Shown here: positions 17,513-26,055 of the stretch, one piece after another
Layout of the letters: the number at the start of each line of letters is the position of its first letter
Numbering within the stretch: position 1 is the first letter of the stretch
Assembly (NCBI GenBank): GCA_039815465.1
Contig: JBCBZG010000006.1
Location: 62,001-126,000, forward strand
Reading direction: 5' to 3'
DNA length: 64,000 bases
From: Shimia_B sp039815465
Lineage (GTDB): Bacteria > Pseudomonadota > Alphaproteobacteria > Rhodobacterales > Rhodobacteraceae
The notes under the pieces: generated by a model
Told to the model about the DNA's origin: nothing
The model's database searches: none
The model's input: only the letters and a program-made list of their open reading frames with translations
Program-made: the position numbers and the translations under genes

Positions 17513-19012
17513 ATGCTAATCTGGTTCCTGCCGGTCTTCCTCTTCATGCTCATGATCGGCCTGCCGGTCGTCTTCGGCCTCCTGCTCGCACCGGGCGCGC
17601 TACTCGTCCTCGACGGGTCCTCCCGCGACCTCGCGATCCTTTATCGCAACCTTTACAACGGCATCGACAGCTTCCCGCTGATGGCGCTGCCGTTCTTTAT
17701 GCTCGCAGGCGAAATCATGAACCGCGGCGGGATCACGATCCGCCTCGTCGAATTTTCCCAGGCGATCATGGGCCACCTGCGTGGCGGTCTGGCGCAAGTG
17801 AATATCCTAAGCTCGATCCTCTTCGCAGGCCTGTCGGGCTCCGCCGTGGCGGATACCTCCGCGCTAGGCTCCACGCTTATCCCGGCGATGGAAAAACAGG
17901 GCTACACGCGGAAATTCGCGGCCGCGATCACCGCGGCGTCCTCCGTCATCGGGCCGATCATTCCGCCCTCGGGCATTATGATCATCTACGCCTATGTGAT
18001 GGGCGAATCCGTCGCCGCGCTTTTCCTTGCGGGCATCGTCCCCGGCATCCTTGTGGGTGTGGGTCTCATGATTATGGTGCGCGTCACCGCCGACCGCTAC
18101 GACCTGCCCAAGGCAGAGCGCGTCATTCAAAAGAACCAAACGATCACGCCTGTTGAAAACTGGGTGTCGTTTGTCCTCATCCGCCTCACCTTTGGTTTCT
18201 TCCTCTTCCGCATCATCGGTTCCACCGCAGGCTTCTTTGAAGATGGCGCACCAGCGAGCCAAGCTTGGATCAACCTCGCGCTCTTCTTGGCCTGCGCGGC
18301 TTCCATGGACCTCGTCATGCGCGGGTACCGCAAGCGGGTCAGCGCGGACTTCCGCATGACCTGTAAAAAGGCCGTGGCCCCCCTGCTTACCCCCGTCATC
18401 ATCCTGGGCGGTATCCTCGGCGGCTTCATGACGCCGACGGAAGCGTCCGTGATCGCTGTGGCCTACGCTCTTTTTGTCAGCTTCTTTGTCCTGGGCTCTA
18501 TGAAGATGTCGGATATGGGGCCGCTGCTGGCGCGGGCGGCGCTCGCCTCCTCGGCGGTGCTGTTGCTGGTGGGCGCGGCGGTCAGCTTTAAGACGGTTGT
18601 CGCACTCTCGGGCGCGCCGCAGATCCTGGCGGATTTCATCCTGAGCCTGTCAGAGAACCCGCTGATCTTGCTCCTGCTCATCAACATCCTGCTCTTTATC
18701 GTGGGGATGTTCCTCGACGCGGGCCCCGCGATCATCATCTTGGGGCCAATCCTGGGGCCGATCTTTGTCGATCTGGGCGTCCACCCGGTCCACTTCGCGA
18801 TCATTATGTCGGTGAACCTCACTGTGGGGCTCGCGACACCGCCCATGGGCCTCGTGCTCTTTGTGGCCTCATCGGTGAGCCGCGAAAAGGTGGAGACCAT
18901 CGCAAAGGCAATCCTGCCCTTCCTGGCGGTGGAGGTCGTGGTGATTTTCCTGATCACCTACTTCCCCTTCATCTCCATGACACTTCCGCGCCTGACAGGC
19001 TTCGTCCAGTGA
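17513..19012 (+). CDS. TRAP transporter large permease (DctM-like) with a long internal insertion
   Basis: 499 residues. Family blocks: DSFPLMALPFFMLAGEIMNRGGI, ILFAGLSGSAVADTSALGS, SVIGPIIPPSGIMIIYAYV, GFMTPTEASVIAVAYAL and VNLTVGLATPPMGLVLFVASS. Typical DctM proteins have about 425 residues; the extra ~75 lie around residues 200-285, between the two repeat halves, and include at least one hydrophobic stretch (AWINLALFLACAASMDLVM). RBS AGGAG precedes the ATG. Confidence 0.93.
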   Translation: MLIWFLPVFLFMLMIGLPVVFGLLLAPGALLVLDGSSRDLAILYRNLYNGIDSFPLMALPFFMLAGEIMNRGGITIRLVEFSQAIMGHLRGGLAQVNILSSILFAGLSGSAVADTSALGSTLIPAMEKQGYTRKFAAAITAASSVIGPIIPPSGIMIIYAYVMGESVAALFLAGIVPGILVGVGLMIMVRVTADRYDLPKAERVIQKNQTITPVENWVSFVLIRLTFGFFLFRIIGSTAGFFEDGAPASQAWINLALFLACAASMDLVMRGYRKRVSADFRMTCKKAVAPLLTPVIILGGILGGFMTPTEASVIAVAYALFVSFFVLGSMKMSDMGPLLARAALASSAVLLLVGAAVSFKTVVALSGAPQILADFILSLSENPLILLLLINILLFIVGMFLDAGPAIIILGPILGPIFVDLGVHPVHFAIIMSVNLTVGLATPPMGLVLFVASSVSREKVETIAKAILPFLAVEVVVIFLITYFPFISMTLPRLTGFVQ

Positions 19013-19085
19013 CGGCGCGCACCACGAGACCAACCCAATACCGGGGAAAACCCGGTGAAAGACCTCAACAACATGGGAGGCTATC

Positions 19086-20156
19086 ATGCTCAAAGGTCTA
19101 ACAAAGGCAGCGCTCGCCGCTGGCTTCCTCGCGTCCTCGGCGGTTGCCGGCTGGGCGGGCGGTCACGCGGAATTCAAAATCCGCGCGACGGCAAACTCGA
19201 ACGAAAACGACGAGGATTATGACGGCCTCATCGTTTTCAAAAACTACGTCGAGGCCGCATCCAACGGCGCGATCGAAGTGGAACTCTTCATCGGCACGCA
19301 GCTCTGCTCCAACGGTGCAGAATGCTTGCAGGGTGTCTCGGAAGGCTCCATCGACGTCTATATCTCCACCTCCGGTGGGGCGGCTGGCGTCTTCCCCTAT
19401 GTCCAGGTGCTCGACCTGCCCTACCTGATGGCCGACGACCGCATCGCGGAATATGTGCTCAGCCAGACGGACTTCACGCGCACCATGCGTGACAAGGCAC
19501 TCGCAGATTCCGGCGACACGATCCGCCTGATGACCATCGGCAACACCGGCGGCTGGCGCAACTTTGCCAACACCAAGCGCCGTCTGGCCACGCCTGCGGA
19601 CTTTGACGGCCTGAAGCTGCGCACCGTGGTTGCGGACCTTCCGCAGGAGCTCGTGCGTGCACTGGGCGCCTCTCCCACCCCGATCCCATGGCCGGAGCTC
19701 TTTACCTCCTTCCAGACGGGCGTTGTGGATGGGTCCAAGAACGGCATCACCGACATCATGGGCATGAAGTTCCCGGATGCGGGTCTTCAGTACGTCACGC
19801 TCGACGGCCACGCCTATATGGGCGCGCTGTGGTGGATGTCGAACGAGACGTTCATGGGCATGCCAGAGGACCTGCGCCGCGTCGTCGTGGACGGTTTCTA
19901 CGCGCTTCAGCAGGCCACGTTCGCCTCGCCAAAGCGTAAGTCGATCCAGGCCTATGCCGACTTCGTCGCAGGCGGTGGTGACCTTTATGTGCCGACACCC
20001 GGTGAAAAGGCGGCCTTCGCAGAAGCAGCGACACCCGTGCTCGGCTGGTTCTCCGGCAATGTGGACGGTGGTGAGGAAATCCTCGCAGCGCTGCAATCCG
20101 CAGTGGCAGAGGCGGAAGCCTCCGTCGGCGCGGCACGCGATGCTGACCTGAACTAA
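19086..20156 (+). CDS. TRAP transporter substrate-binding protein (DctP family)
   Basis: 356 residues with a signal peptide (cleavage near AVAGWA, ~residue 24). DctP landmarks: FKNYVEAASNGAIEVELF, LQGVSEGSIDV, LKLRTVVADLPQELVRALGASPTPIPWPEL and FQTGVVDGSKNGITDI. The Arg in LKLRTV normally salt-bridges the ligand's carboxylate; here it could hold a sulfonate just as well. Two Cys (CSNGAEC) may form a disulfide. A clear terminator follows, closing the operon. Confidence 0.92.
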   Translation: MLKGLTKAALAAGFLASSAVAGWAGGHAEFKIRATANSNENDEDYDGLIVFKNYVEAASNGAIEVELFIGTQLCSNGAECLQGVSEGSIDVYISTSGGAAGVFPYVQVLDLPYLMADDRIAEYVLSQTDFTRTMRDKALADSGDTIRLMTIGNTGGWRNFANTKRRLATPADFDGLKLRTVVADLPQELVRALGASPTPIPWPELFTSFQTGVVDGSKNGITDIMGMKFPDAGLQYVTLDGHAYMGALWWMSNETFMGMPEDLRRVVVDGFYALQQATFASPKRKSIQAYADFVAGGGDLYVPTPGEKAAFAEAATPVLGWFSGNVDGGEEILAALQSAVAEAEASVGAARDADLN

Positions 20157-20175
20157 TCAGGCACCTTCGAAAACG

Positions 20176-20212
20176 AGGACCTCGCCCCACCCGGGGCGGG
20201 GTCCTTTCTATT
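20176..20212 (+). terminator. Rho-independent terminator after the TRAP operon
   Basis: 13-base stem (20176-20188 with 20193-20205, one G-T wobble), loop ACCC, then a T-rich tail. It begins about 20 bases after the binding-protein stop. Confidence 0.85.
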
Positions 20213-20394
20213 TCGGGCATACGACGTCGGCACGATATTGCACTCGGCGCTGCCGAACCCCGGCAACAGGTTTTCCTTGGGGCTCATTGCGTCTAAAGGG
20301 GCCATATCCCCCGCGCCCAGCGGCGTCATAAGCGTGTTACATATCTGTTGCGTTCGCGGCGTAGGCCCTGCCAAAAACCGCGCTATATCGATCC

Positions 20395-21621
20395 ATGCCC
20401 CACCATTTCGGACCCGACATGACACAGCTCCCCGATGTTCACCAAGCCGAACCCATCCCCGCCGCCGCCCGCGCCGAACTCGACGCGTTGCTGAGCTCCG
20501 CAGACCTCTTTCGCTACACGTCGCAGACCAGCCCTGTTGCGCGGTTGGAGGAAGCATTCGCTGAAAAGCTCGGCGCGAAATACGCGCTCGCGGTGGCGTC
20601 CTGTTCTGCGGCGCTCTTTCTGTCGCTCAAAGCGCTCGACCTGCCGCGGGGTGCGCGGGTCCTGATCCCCGCTTTCACCTTTGCGGCGGTTCCATCCTCT
20701 GTTGTGCATGCGGATTGCGTGCCCGTGCTCGTCGAAGTGGGGCAGAACTACCGCATCGACCTCAATGACTTTGAGACCAAGCTTGCGGGCGCGGACGCGG
20801 TCATGATTTCCCATATGCGGGGCCATACCTCCGACATGGACGCGATCATGGCGCTTGCGGATCAGGCGGGCATCCCCGTGATCGAAGACGCCGCCCATTC
20901 GCTGGGCACCACCTGGAACGGGCGCAACATCGGCACAATCGGGCGCGTCGGTTGCTTTAGTTTCCAAAGCTACAAAATGCTCAACGCAGGCGAAGGGGGG
21001 ATTTTGATCACCGATGACGCCGACCTGATCGCACGGGCCGTGATCATGTCGGGCGCCTACGAGCATAACTGGAAAAAGCACCCCGTGCTCCACGACGCGT
21101 TCGCGCGCTGGCAAAACAAGCTGCCGCTTTACAACACGCGCATGTCGAACCTGAGCGCGGTGGTGATCGAGCCGCAGCTTGACGCACTGTCTGACCGCTG
21201 CGCGCGCGGGCTCAAAAACCACGACCACATGGCCGCGCTGTTGCAAGCCAGCGGCCAGTTCGATGTGCCGCACGCCTTGCCGCAGGAGAAACGCGCGCCG
21301 GACTCTATCCAGTTCAACCTCGTGGACTTTTCCGACGCCCAGGCCCGTGCGCTCGTGGCGGAGCTGAAGTCCCGGCACCTGTGCGCGCAAGTCTTTGGCT
21401 TAAGCGATGACAACGCGCGCGCGTTTTGGAATTGGCAGTTCTTGCCGCCGGAAAGCATTCCCGGCGGCGACCTGCCCCAAACCCGCGCCATGCTCACCCG
21501 GGCTTGCGACGTGCGCTTGCCCGTGCGCCTGACGTTGAACGAGGTCGAGGCGATTGCCCAAGCCATCATCGCCGCCGCCCATGCCGCCAAAGGCAACGCG
21601 CAAGACATCGCTGCGGAGTAA
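20395..21621 (+). CDS. DegT/DnrJ/EryC1/StrS family PLP aminotransferase
   Basis: 408 residues. Fold-type I landmarks of sugar aminotransferases: ASCSAALFLSLKAL (PLP phosphate), PAFTFAAVPSSVVHADCVPVLVEV, VIEDAAHSLG (Asp for the pyridine N) and FSFQSYKMLNAGEGG with Lys194 as the Schiff-base lysine. The family mainly transaminates nucleotide-linked keto-sugars. No glycan genes lie directly beside it, and a terminator separates it from the TRAP operon, so the pathway is open. An alternative ATG at 20419 would shorten it by 8 residues; neither start has a convincing ribosome site. Confidence 0.85.
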   Translation: MPHHFGPDMTQLPDVHQAEPIPAAARAELDALLSSADLFRYTSQTSPVARLEEAFAEKLGAKYALAVASCSAALFLSLKALDLPRGARVLIPAFTFAAVPSSVVHADCVPVLVEVGQNYRIDLNDFETKLAGADAVMISHMRGHTSDMDAIMALADQAGIPVIEDAAHSLGTTWNGRNIGTIGRVGCFSFQSYKMLNAGEGGILITDDADLIARAVIMSGAYEHNWKKHPVLHDAFARWQNKLPLYNTRMSNLSAVVIEPQLDALSDRCARGLKNHDHMAALLQASGQFDVPHALPQEKRAPDSIQFNLVDFSDAQARALVAELKSRHLCAQVFGLSDDNARAFWNWQFLPPESIPGGDLPQTRAMLTRACDVRLPVRLTLNEVEAIAQAIIAAAHAAKGNAQDIAAE

Positions 21622-21958
21622 CCAGGCCAACCAGTCTGGCCGCATCGCCGGGCGGACATGCGACCGGTACCAGCAGGCCATAGTGGGAAGGCCCTTTGGG
21701 GCGATCCGAGGTAGGGTCGCAGGCGGTCGACTTGTGAGCTGTCGCGTGAGCCCTGAGCAGCTGCGCTGACGCACCCTCAATCTCGGGCTCGCCTACGTTC
21801 CAACTTAGATGCCAAACGGGCGCCAAAGGTGTTTCAGCGCAGCCCCCACACCCGCCCATCGCTGATACAATTGATACATTCAGAGACGTCAGACTGATAC
21901 TTCCACTTGTTAGGACTGCGCCACAGACAAGGTCGTCACCCTAACAAAGGATAACATC
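21622..21958. promoter_or_regulatory. Intergenic region with three TGATAC repeats upstream of the LQGLT-repeat operon
   Basis: 337 bases without a gene. The part next to the operon carries TGATAC at 21863-21868, 21872-21877 and 21895-21900, a possible activator site. A good ribosome site (AAAGGATAAC) precedes the ATG at 21959. Nothing else recognisable. Confidence 0.4.
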
Positions 21959-22282
21959 ATGAACCGCGTTACTCGCATCGCAGCACTTACAGTCGCACTC
22001 GGTCTCACAGCCGGGACCGCGACAAGCGCGCAGGACAGCCAACACATGCAGCTCGTTGAAAACGGCATTGCGATCAACGGTCTATCGCTTCAGGGGCTGA
22101 CGCTTCAGGGTCTCACGCTTCAGGGTCTCACGCTCCAAGGCCTCACCACAAATGGCACCTATTTCAACGGGCGCTTCTTTAATGGCATCGAGCTTCAGGG
22201 GCTCAACTCCAACGGGACCGCACTGCACACGGCCGTCGTGAACCCGTTTGAGGGGCTGGACCGCGCGCCGTTGGGCCAGTGA
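21959..22282 (+). CDS. Small exported protein with LQGLT pentapeptide-type repeats
   Basis: 107 residues: signal peptide ending about TSA-QD (residue 24), a short head, then about eleven five-residue steps (INGLS, four LQGL-type units with S or T, TNGTY, FNGRF, FNGIE, LQGLN, SNGTA). The centre Leu/Phe and Gly spacing suits a pentapeptide-repeat right-handed beta-helix, here only ~3 coils long. I know no function for it. The GTG of the next gene overlaps its stop by four bases, so it is made together with that partner, and a two-component system follows in the same direction. Confidence 0.75.
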   Translation: MNRVTRIAALTVALGLTAGTATSAQDSQHMQLVENGIAINGLSLQGLTLQGLTLQGLTLQGLTTNGTYFNGRFFNGIELQGLNSNGTALHTAVVNPFEGLDRAPLGQ

Positions 22283-22932
22283 AAGCGCTTTTGATTGGTG
22301 GCCTGTTGCTCCTCTATGGAGGAGCAACATCCGCCCAGGATCGCACCTATGTTGAGATCGTGAACCCTGACCGGATCGCGACAGAAGCCGCGCGACATCA
22401 GCTAAAATACTTGGCGTCCTGCGCGTTGGCCCAGGGCACCGTTCTGCGAGGGTCGGTCGGGGAACAACGCTACGAGTTTCCGGGCGCCATGGGGCTCGCG
22501 CCTCATTGGGGCACCCGAGCCCTGAGTGCGTCAGAGCGGCGATGGGTATCGGCCTGCATTCTGGCGCGCACCAATGCCTTTGGGGCGAACGTTCTGATTT
22601 CCATGCGCAATCCGGACGGCATCCATGCGGTACTGAACTCCCAGCCAGAGGAGCTGGAAAGCCACACATTGTACGAAGGCGGGTTCTTTGGCGATGTGTT
22701 TGCCGAGGATGCGGTGGCCTTTGTGTGCATCGGGGCCGATCACGCCGCGGACATCCCAGCGCGGCTGGCGCGCAAACGTGTGTGTACCCACCCCACGGAC
22801 GACGGGTCCGGCATCACCCAATGCGGCTTCGTTTCCCTTGGTCTATGCCCAACAGACCATCCCCCCCTCGTGGATGGGGCCCCCTGGCCCGAGATCATCC
22901 ACGTCTGGCTTAAGGGAGATGACCCGCAATAG
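22279..22932 (+). CDS. Exported protein of unknown function, coupled to the LQGLT-repeat protein
   Basis: 217 residues from a GTG start that overlaps the previous stop. Signal peptide MKALLIGGLLLLYGGATSA. The body has six to eight Cys and the blocks LKYLASCALAQGTVL, FPGAMGLAPHWGTRALSASERRWVSACILARTNAFG and VFAEDAVAFVCIG. From memory, proteins with this kind of domain occur next to or fused with LQG-repeat proteins in myxobacteria, but I cannot name a Pfam family. No enzyme motif is visible. Paired Cys suggest a disulfide-bonded periplasmic or surface protein. Confidence 0.7.
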   Translation: MKALLIGGLLLLYGGATSAQDRTYVEIVNPDRIATEAARHQLKYLASCALAQGTVLRGSVGEQRYEFPGAMGLAPHWGTRALSASERRWVSACILARTNAFGANVLISMRNPDGIHAVLNSQPEELESHTLYEGGFFGDVFAEDAVAFVCIGADHAADIPARLARKRVCTHPTDDGSGITQCGFVSLGLCPTDHPPLVDGAPWPEIIHVWLKGDDPQ

Positions 22933-22937
22933 GCACC

Positions 22938-25157
22938 ATGATACCCATATGGCAGCGTGGATCTGGCAGAACGGAACAGCATGTGAACCCGTCGCGGGCA
23001 GATATCACAGAACGGCAGATCGATTTTGGTCTGGTTCTGAAATGTATCCGCTCGCTCGACCCGCTCGGTTTGACGCAACAGGAAACGCGGGAGCTCGAAA
23101 CGGCGCAGTTGCAGCGGATTGCAGCTATGGCACCGGGCCTGTCGGCGATGACGATTGTGTCTGTCGCGGTGCCACCCCTGATCTACTTTGGCGTCAACGG
23201 GTTTGAGGGCGCAGCTGGCATCGCGCCGTGGATGGCGGTTGTCATCTTGGGCGCTTTGGGCCTGTGCGTGTTCATCTGGCCGCTGCGAAAACTCGACACC
23301 GCGACGCAACCGGACGTGCTGCGGCGCAAGCGCAGGCAGTTGCATATCGTCTCTGCGGTGGCGCTTTTCTGCGTGGGGCTCGTTGTTGTTTTGGGCGACC
23401 CGGTGCCCATGGGCTCGTCCCAGGACATCTTTTTGCTCGTTTATGTCACCTTTATCGGGATGGCCGCGTTTGCGTGTACGGTTATTGCGTCATATTCGAA
23501 TCCGCTCATCTCTGCCGGGGCGCTCTTGGGCCTGGTTGTGCCGTTCGTGGTCGCGTCGGTTATCAAGCTGCCGGATTATGCGCTCCCGCTGGTTGCCTTT
23601 CTTTTGGTTTACACAGCCTGTTTTTGGCTGCTGGGCCTGAATGCGTTCCAGAACTTCCTTCAGCTGGAGGTCAACAGCCTCGAACGACGGCGCCAGCGGG
23701 ATGTGATTTCGCTGCTCTTGGGGGAGTTCGAGACCCAATCGTCAGACTGGATTTGGGAGACGGATGCAGAGGGCCGTCTCACCCATGTGCCTGCTCAGAT
23801 GTTACAGGCCTCAGGCGGGGCCGCTCAGTCGGGGCGGCGGCTTTTTGATCTGCTGTCCGGGGACCCCGCCGCGCTCAGGGACGCGATGGACCAAGGCAAA
23901 GCCTTCCGCAACTTGGAGGTCACCCTCCCCGGCACAGCGCAAGACATTCACTGGCGCCTGTCCGGCACCCCCCGCCGCGAGGAGCACGGCGGGTACCGAG
24001 GTGTGGGATCCGATATCAGTTCGGAAGTGCATGCCAACAAAGCCCAAAGGGAGGCGGACCGGCTCGTCCGGTCCATTGTGGAGGCTAGCCCCACGACCTT
24101 TTTGGTCTCGCGCGTCGAGGACGGAAAAGTGCTCTATCAGCCACCCGCCTCCCGGGATCGGTTTGGCGATATTGTTTCGACCTTGGAGTTCTTTCTCGAC
24201 CCGCAGGATCGGGTCACCTATCTCGCTGCGCTTTTGCCCACGGGCACGCTGAATGAGTATCCGGTGCGGTTCAAACGGCAGGACGGCTCGATCATGCAGG
24301 GTCTGACCTCTGCCCGGGTAATAGAATACCGGGGGGAGCAGGTGATCATATCCTCGACCCGCGATGTGACGGAATTGCGCGCGATGGAAGCAGAGCTGGA
24401 AGAACAGCGCGCGATGGCCCGGCAAAATGAAAAGATGTCTGCGCTCGGCGGGCTGCTCGCGGGCGTGTCCCATGAGTTGAGCAATCCGCTGTCTATCATT
24501 GCGGGTTACACCCTGATGGTGCGCGAACAGGTGGACGACCCCGAGCTGTCCAAAAAGGTCGAGCGCATTGAAGAGGCCACAGATCGTTGTTCCCGCATTG
24601 TGCGGACGTTTTTGGCCATGGCGCGGCAGCGGCCCACAGCCGTGGAGCCGTGCAGCATCAACGACGTGATCGAGGCCGCCTGGGACGTGGCTGGCGGCGC
24701 TGTGCGCGGCGCGGGCGGCACCGGCGTGTTGCAGCTCACCCCCGCCCTGCCCGATGTTCAGATTGATCCCGATCAAGTCGTGCAGGTCTTTACGAACCTG
24801 ATCTTAAACGCGGGTCAGGCGATGGCAGAAATGCGCGCGCAAGACAGGGCAGCGCAATTGGTGATTGCCAGCGTCTTGGACGAAACGGCGTCAGAGATCA
24901 CCGTCACCTTCCACGACAACGGTCCGGGCATCCCGGCTGATCTGACCGAGCGAATCTTTGAACCCTTTTTCACGACGAAACCGGTTGGGGCCGGCACGGG
25001 GATTGGGCTGGCGCTGAGCCACAGGATTATCGCGGCCCATGGGGGCCGGATTACCGTGACCTCCGCCCCAGGGGACGGGGCGTGCTTTGCTGTGCACTTG
25101 CCCCTGCCTGCGTCCGCACCCGCGTCCCACCCCCCGTCACAAGGACATGTGGCATGA
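22938..25157 (+). CDS. Membrane-bound PAS sensor histidine kinase
   Basis: 739 residues. Five or six membrane spans in residues ~65-235 (AMTIVSVAVPPLIYFGV, PWMAVVILGALGLCVFIW and so on), two PAS-like regions (~260-360 with SSDWIWETDAEGRLTHV, and ~370-480), then an NtrB-type kinase core. His512 in GVSHELSNPLSIIAGY is the phosphoacceptor; N-box NLILNAGQAM, G1 DNGPGIP and G2 GAGTGIGLALS follow. It starts five bases after the unknown exported protein and overlaps the response regulator by four, so four genes are co-transcribed. Its input may concern the two exported proteins. The exact N-terminus is uncertain; a GTG at 22984 is possible. Confidence 0.9.
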   Translation: MIPIWQRGSGRTEQHVNPSRADITERQIDFGLVLKCIRSLDPLGLTQQETRELETAQLQRIAAMAPGLSAMTIVSVAVPPLIYFGVNGFEGAAGIAPWMAVVILGALGLCVFIWPLRKLDTATQPDVLRRKRRQLHIVSAVALFCVGLVVVLGDPVPMGSSQDIFLLVYVTFIGMAAFACTVIASYSNPLISAGALLGLVVPFVVASVIKLPDYALPLVAFLLVYTACFWLLGLNAFQNFLQLEVNSLERRRQRDVISLLLGEFETQSSDWIWETDAEGRLTHVPAQMLQASGGAAQSGRRLFDLLSGDPAALRDAMDQGKAFRNLEVTLPGTAQDIHWRLSGTPRREEHGGYRGVGSDISSEVHANKAQREADRLVRSIVEASPTTFLVSRVEDGKVLYQPPASRDRFGDIVSTLEFFLDPQDRVTYLAALLPTGTLNEYPVRFKRQDGSIMQGLTSARVIEYRGEQVIISSTRDVTELRAMEAELEEQRAMARQNEKMSALGGLLAGVSHELSNPLSIIAGYTLMVREQVDDPELSKKVERIEEATDRCSRIVRTFLAMARQRPTAVEPCSINDVIEAAWDVAGGAVRGAGGTGVLQLTPALPDVQIDPDQVVQVFTNLILNAGQAMAEMRAQDRAAQLVIASVLDETASEITVTFHDNGPGIPADLTERIFEPFFTTKPVGAGTGIGLALSHRIIAAHGGRITVTSAPGDGACFAVHLPLPASAPASHPPSQGHVA

Positions 25158-25861
25158 CCGATACGCCCAAGGCCCGCATCCTCGTCTGCGATGACGAACA
25201 ACACCTGCGAGAGATGGTGTGCGAGTATCTGGAGGCACGCGGCTTTGCGGTCACCCAAGCGTCCGATGCAGCGGCCCTGCACAAGGAGCTTAAGCGGGCG
25301 CTGCCTGATCTCATCCTGCTTGATGTGACCATGCCGGGCCAGGACGGTTTGACAGCGCTCAGAACGCTGCGCGCCCAGTTTCAGACCCCGGTCATCATGC
25401 TGACAGCCTCTGCCGATGTGATCGACCGCGTGGTGGGGCTCGAGCTTGGCGCGGACGACTACCTCGGAAAACCCGTCGATCTGCGGGAGCTTGAGGCACG
25501 CATCAAAGCAGCACTGCGCCGGAGCGACAGCAGTGCGGCCATGGTTCAGGCCGATCCGCAAAGCCGTGTTGCGTTTGGCACCTGCCAGCTCGACCTCGCT
25601 GCAAAGCGCCTGCTTGGTGCCAACGGGCAAGAGGTTCCCATGACCGCGATGGAAATGCGGTTGCTCTGCGTCTTTGCTGAAAACCGCGGCCAGGTTCTGA
25701 ACCGAGACCAACTGCTGGAAATGGCGCATGAACGCAGCTGGGAGCCCTTTGACCGCTCCATCGATTTGCGGATTTCCCGGTTGAGACGCAAGATTGAGGC
25801 GAACCCGAGCAAACCCGAAGTGATCCGCACCGTGCGCGGGATCGGATACATCTTTGGGTAA
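25154..25861 (+). CDS. OmpR-family response regulator
   Basis: 235 residues from the ATG at 25154 (ATGA overlap with the kinase stop). Receiver domain with acidic pair Asp13/Asp14, phospho-site Asp57 (ILLDVTMPGQDG) and Lys106-region (GKPVDLRELEARI). C-terminal winged helix ends in RLRRKIEANPSKPEVIRTVRGIGYIF. An upstream in-frame start at 25082 would overlap the kinase by 25 codons and is unlikely. Cognate partner of the kinase before it. Confidence 0.92.
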   Translation: MTDTPKARILVCDDEQHLREMVCEYLEARGFAVTQASDAAALHKELKRALPDLILLDVTMPGQDGLTALRTLRAQFQTPVIMLTASADVIDRVVGLELGADDYLGKPVDLRELEARIKAALRRSDSSAAMVQADPQSRVAFGTCQLDLAAKRLLGANGQEVPMTAMEMRLLCVFAENRGQVLNRDQLLEMAHERSWEPFDRSIDLRISRLRRKIEANPSKPEVIRTVRGIGYIFG

Positions 25862-26055
25862 AGGCTGTTGGCCTGGGATTTCAGGCACGGCCTGAACCGC
25901 TGCCGCGCGCGACACCGAAACAAACATAGCTCGGCCCCAGCGAACAGGAGGAATTTGACTTTTGCAAAGCTTGGAGCCTTTTTGATGCAACCTATTCCAG
26001 GCACCCCGTGGTCAAAGACGCTCGGACCCGCCTCAGTCGAAAGTGAGCTCCACGG

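Noticed and set aside
20153..21390. Minus-strand frames opposite the DegT aminotransferase
   Set aside because: Shadows of the plus-strand gene, which carries all fold motifs.
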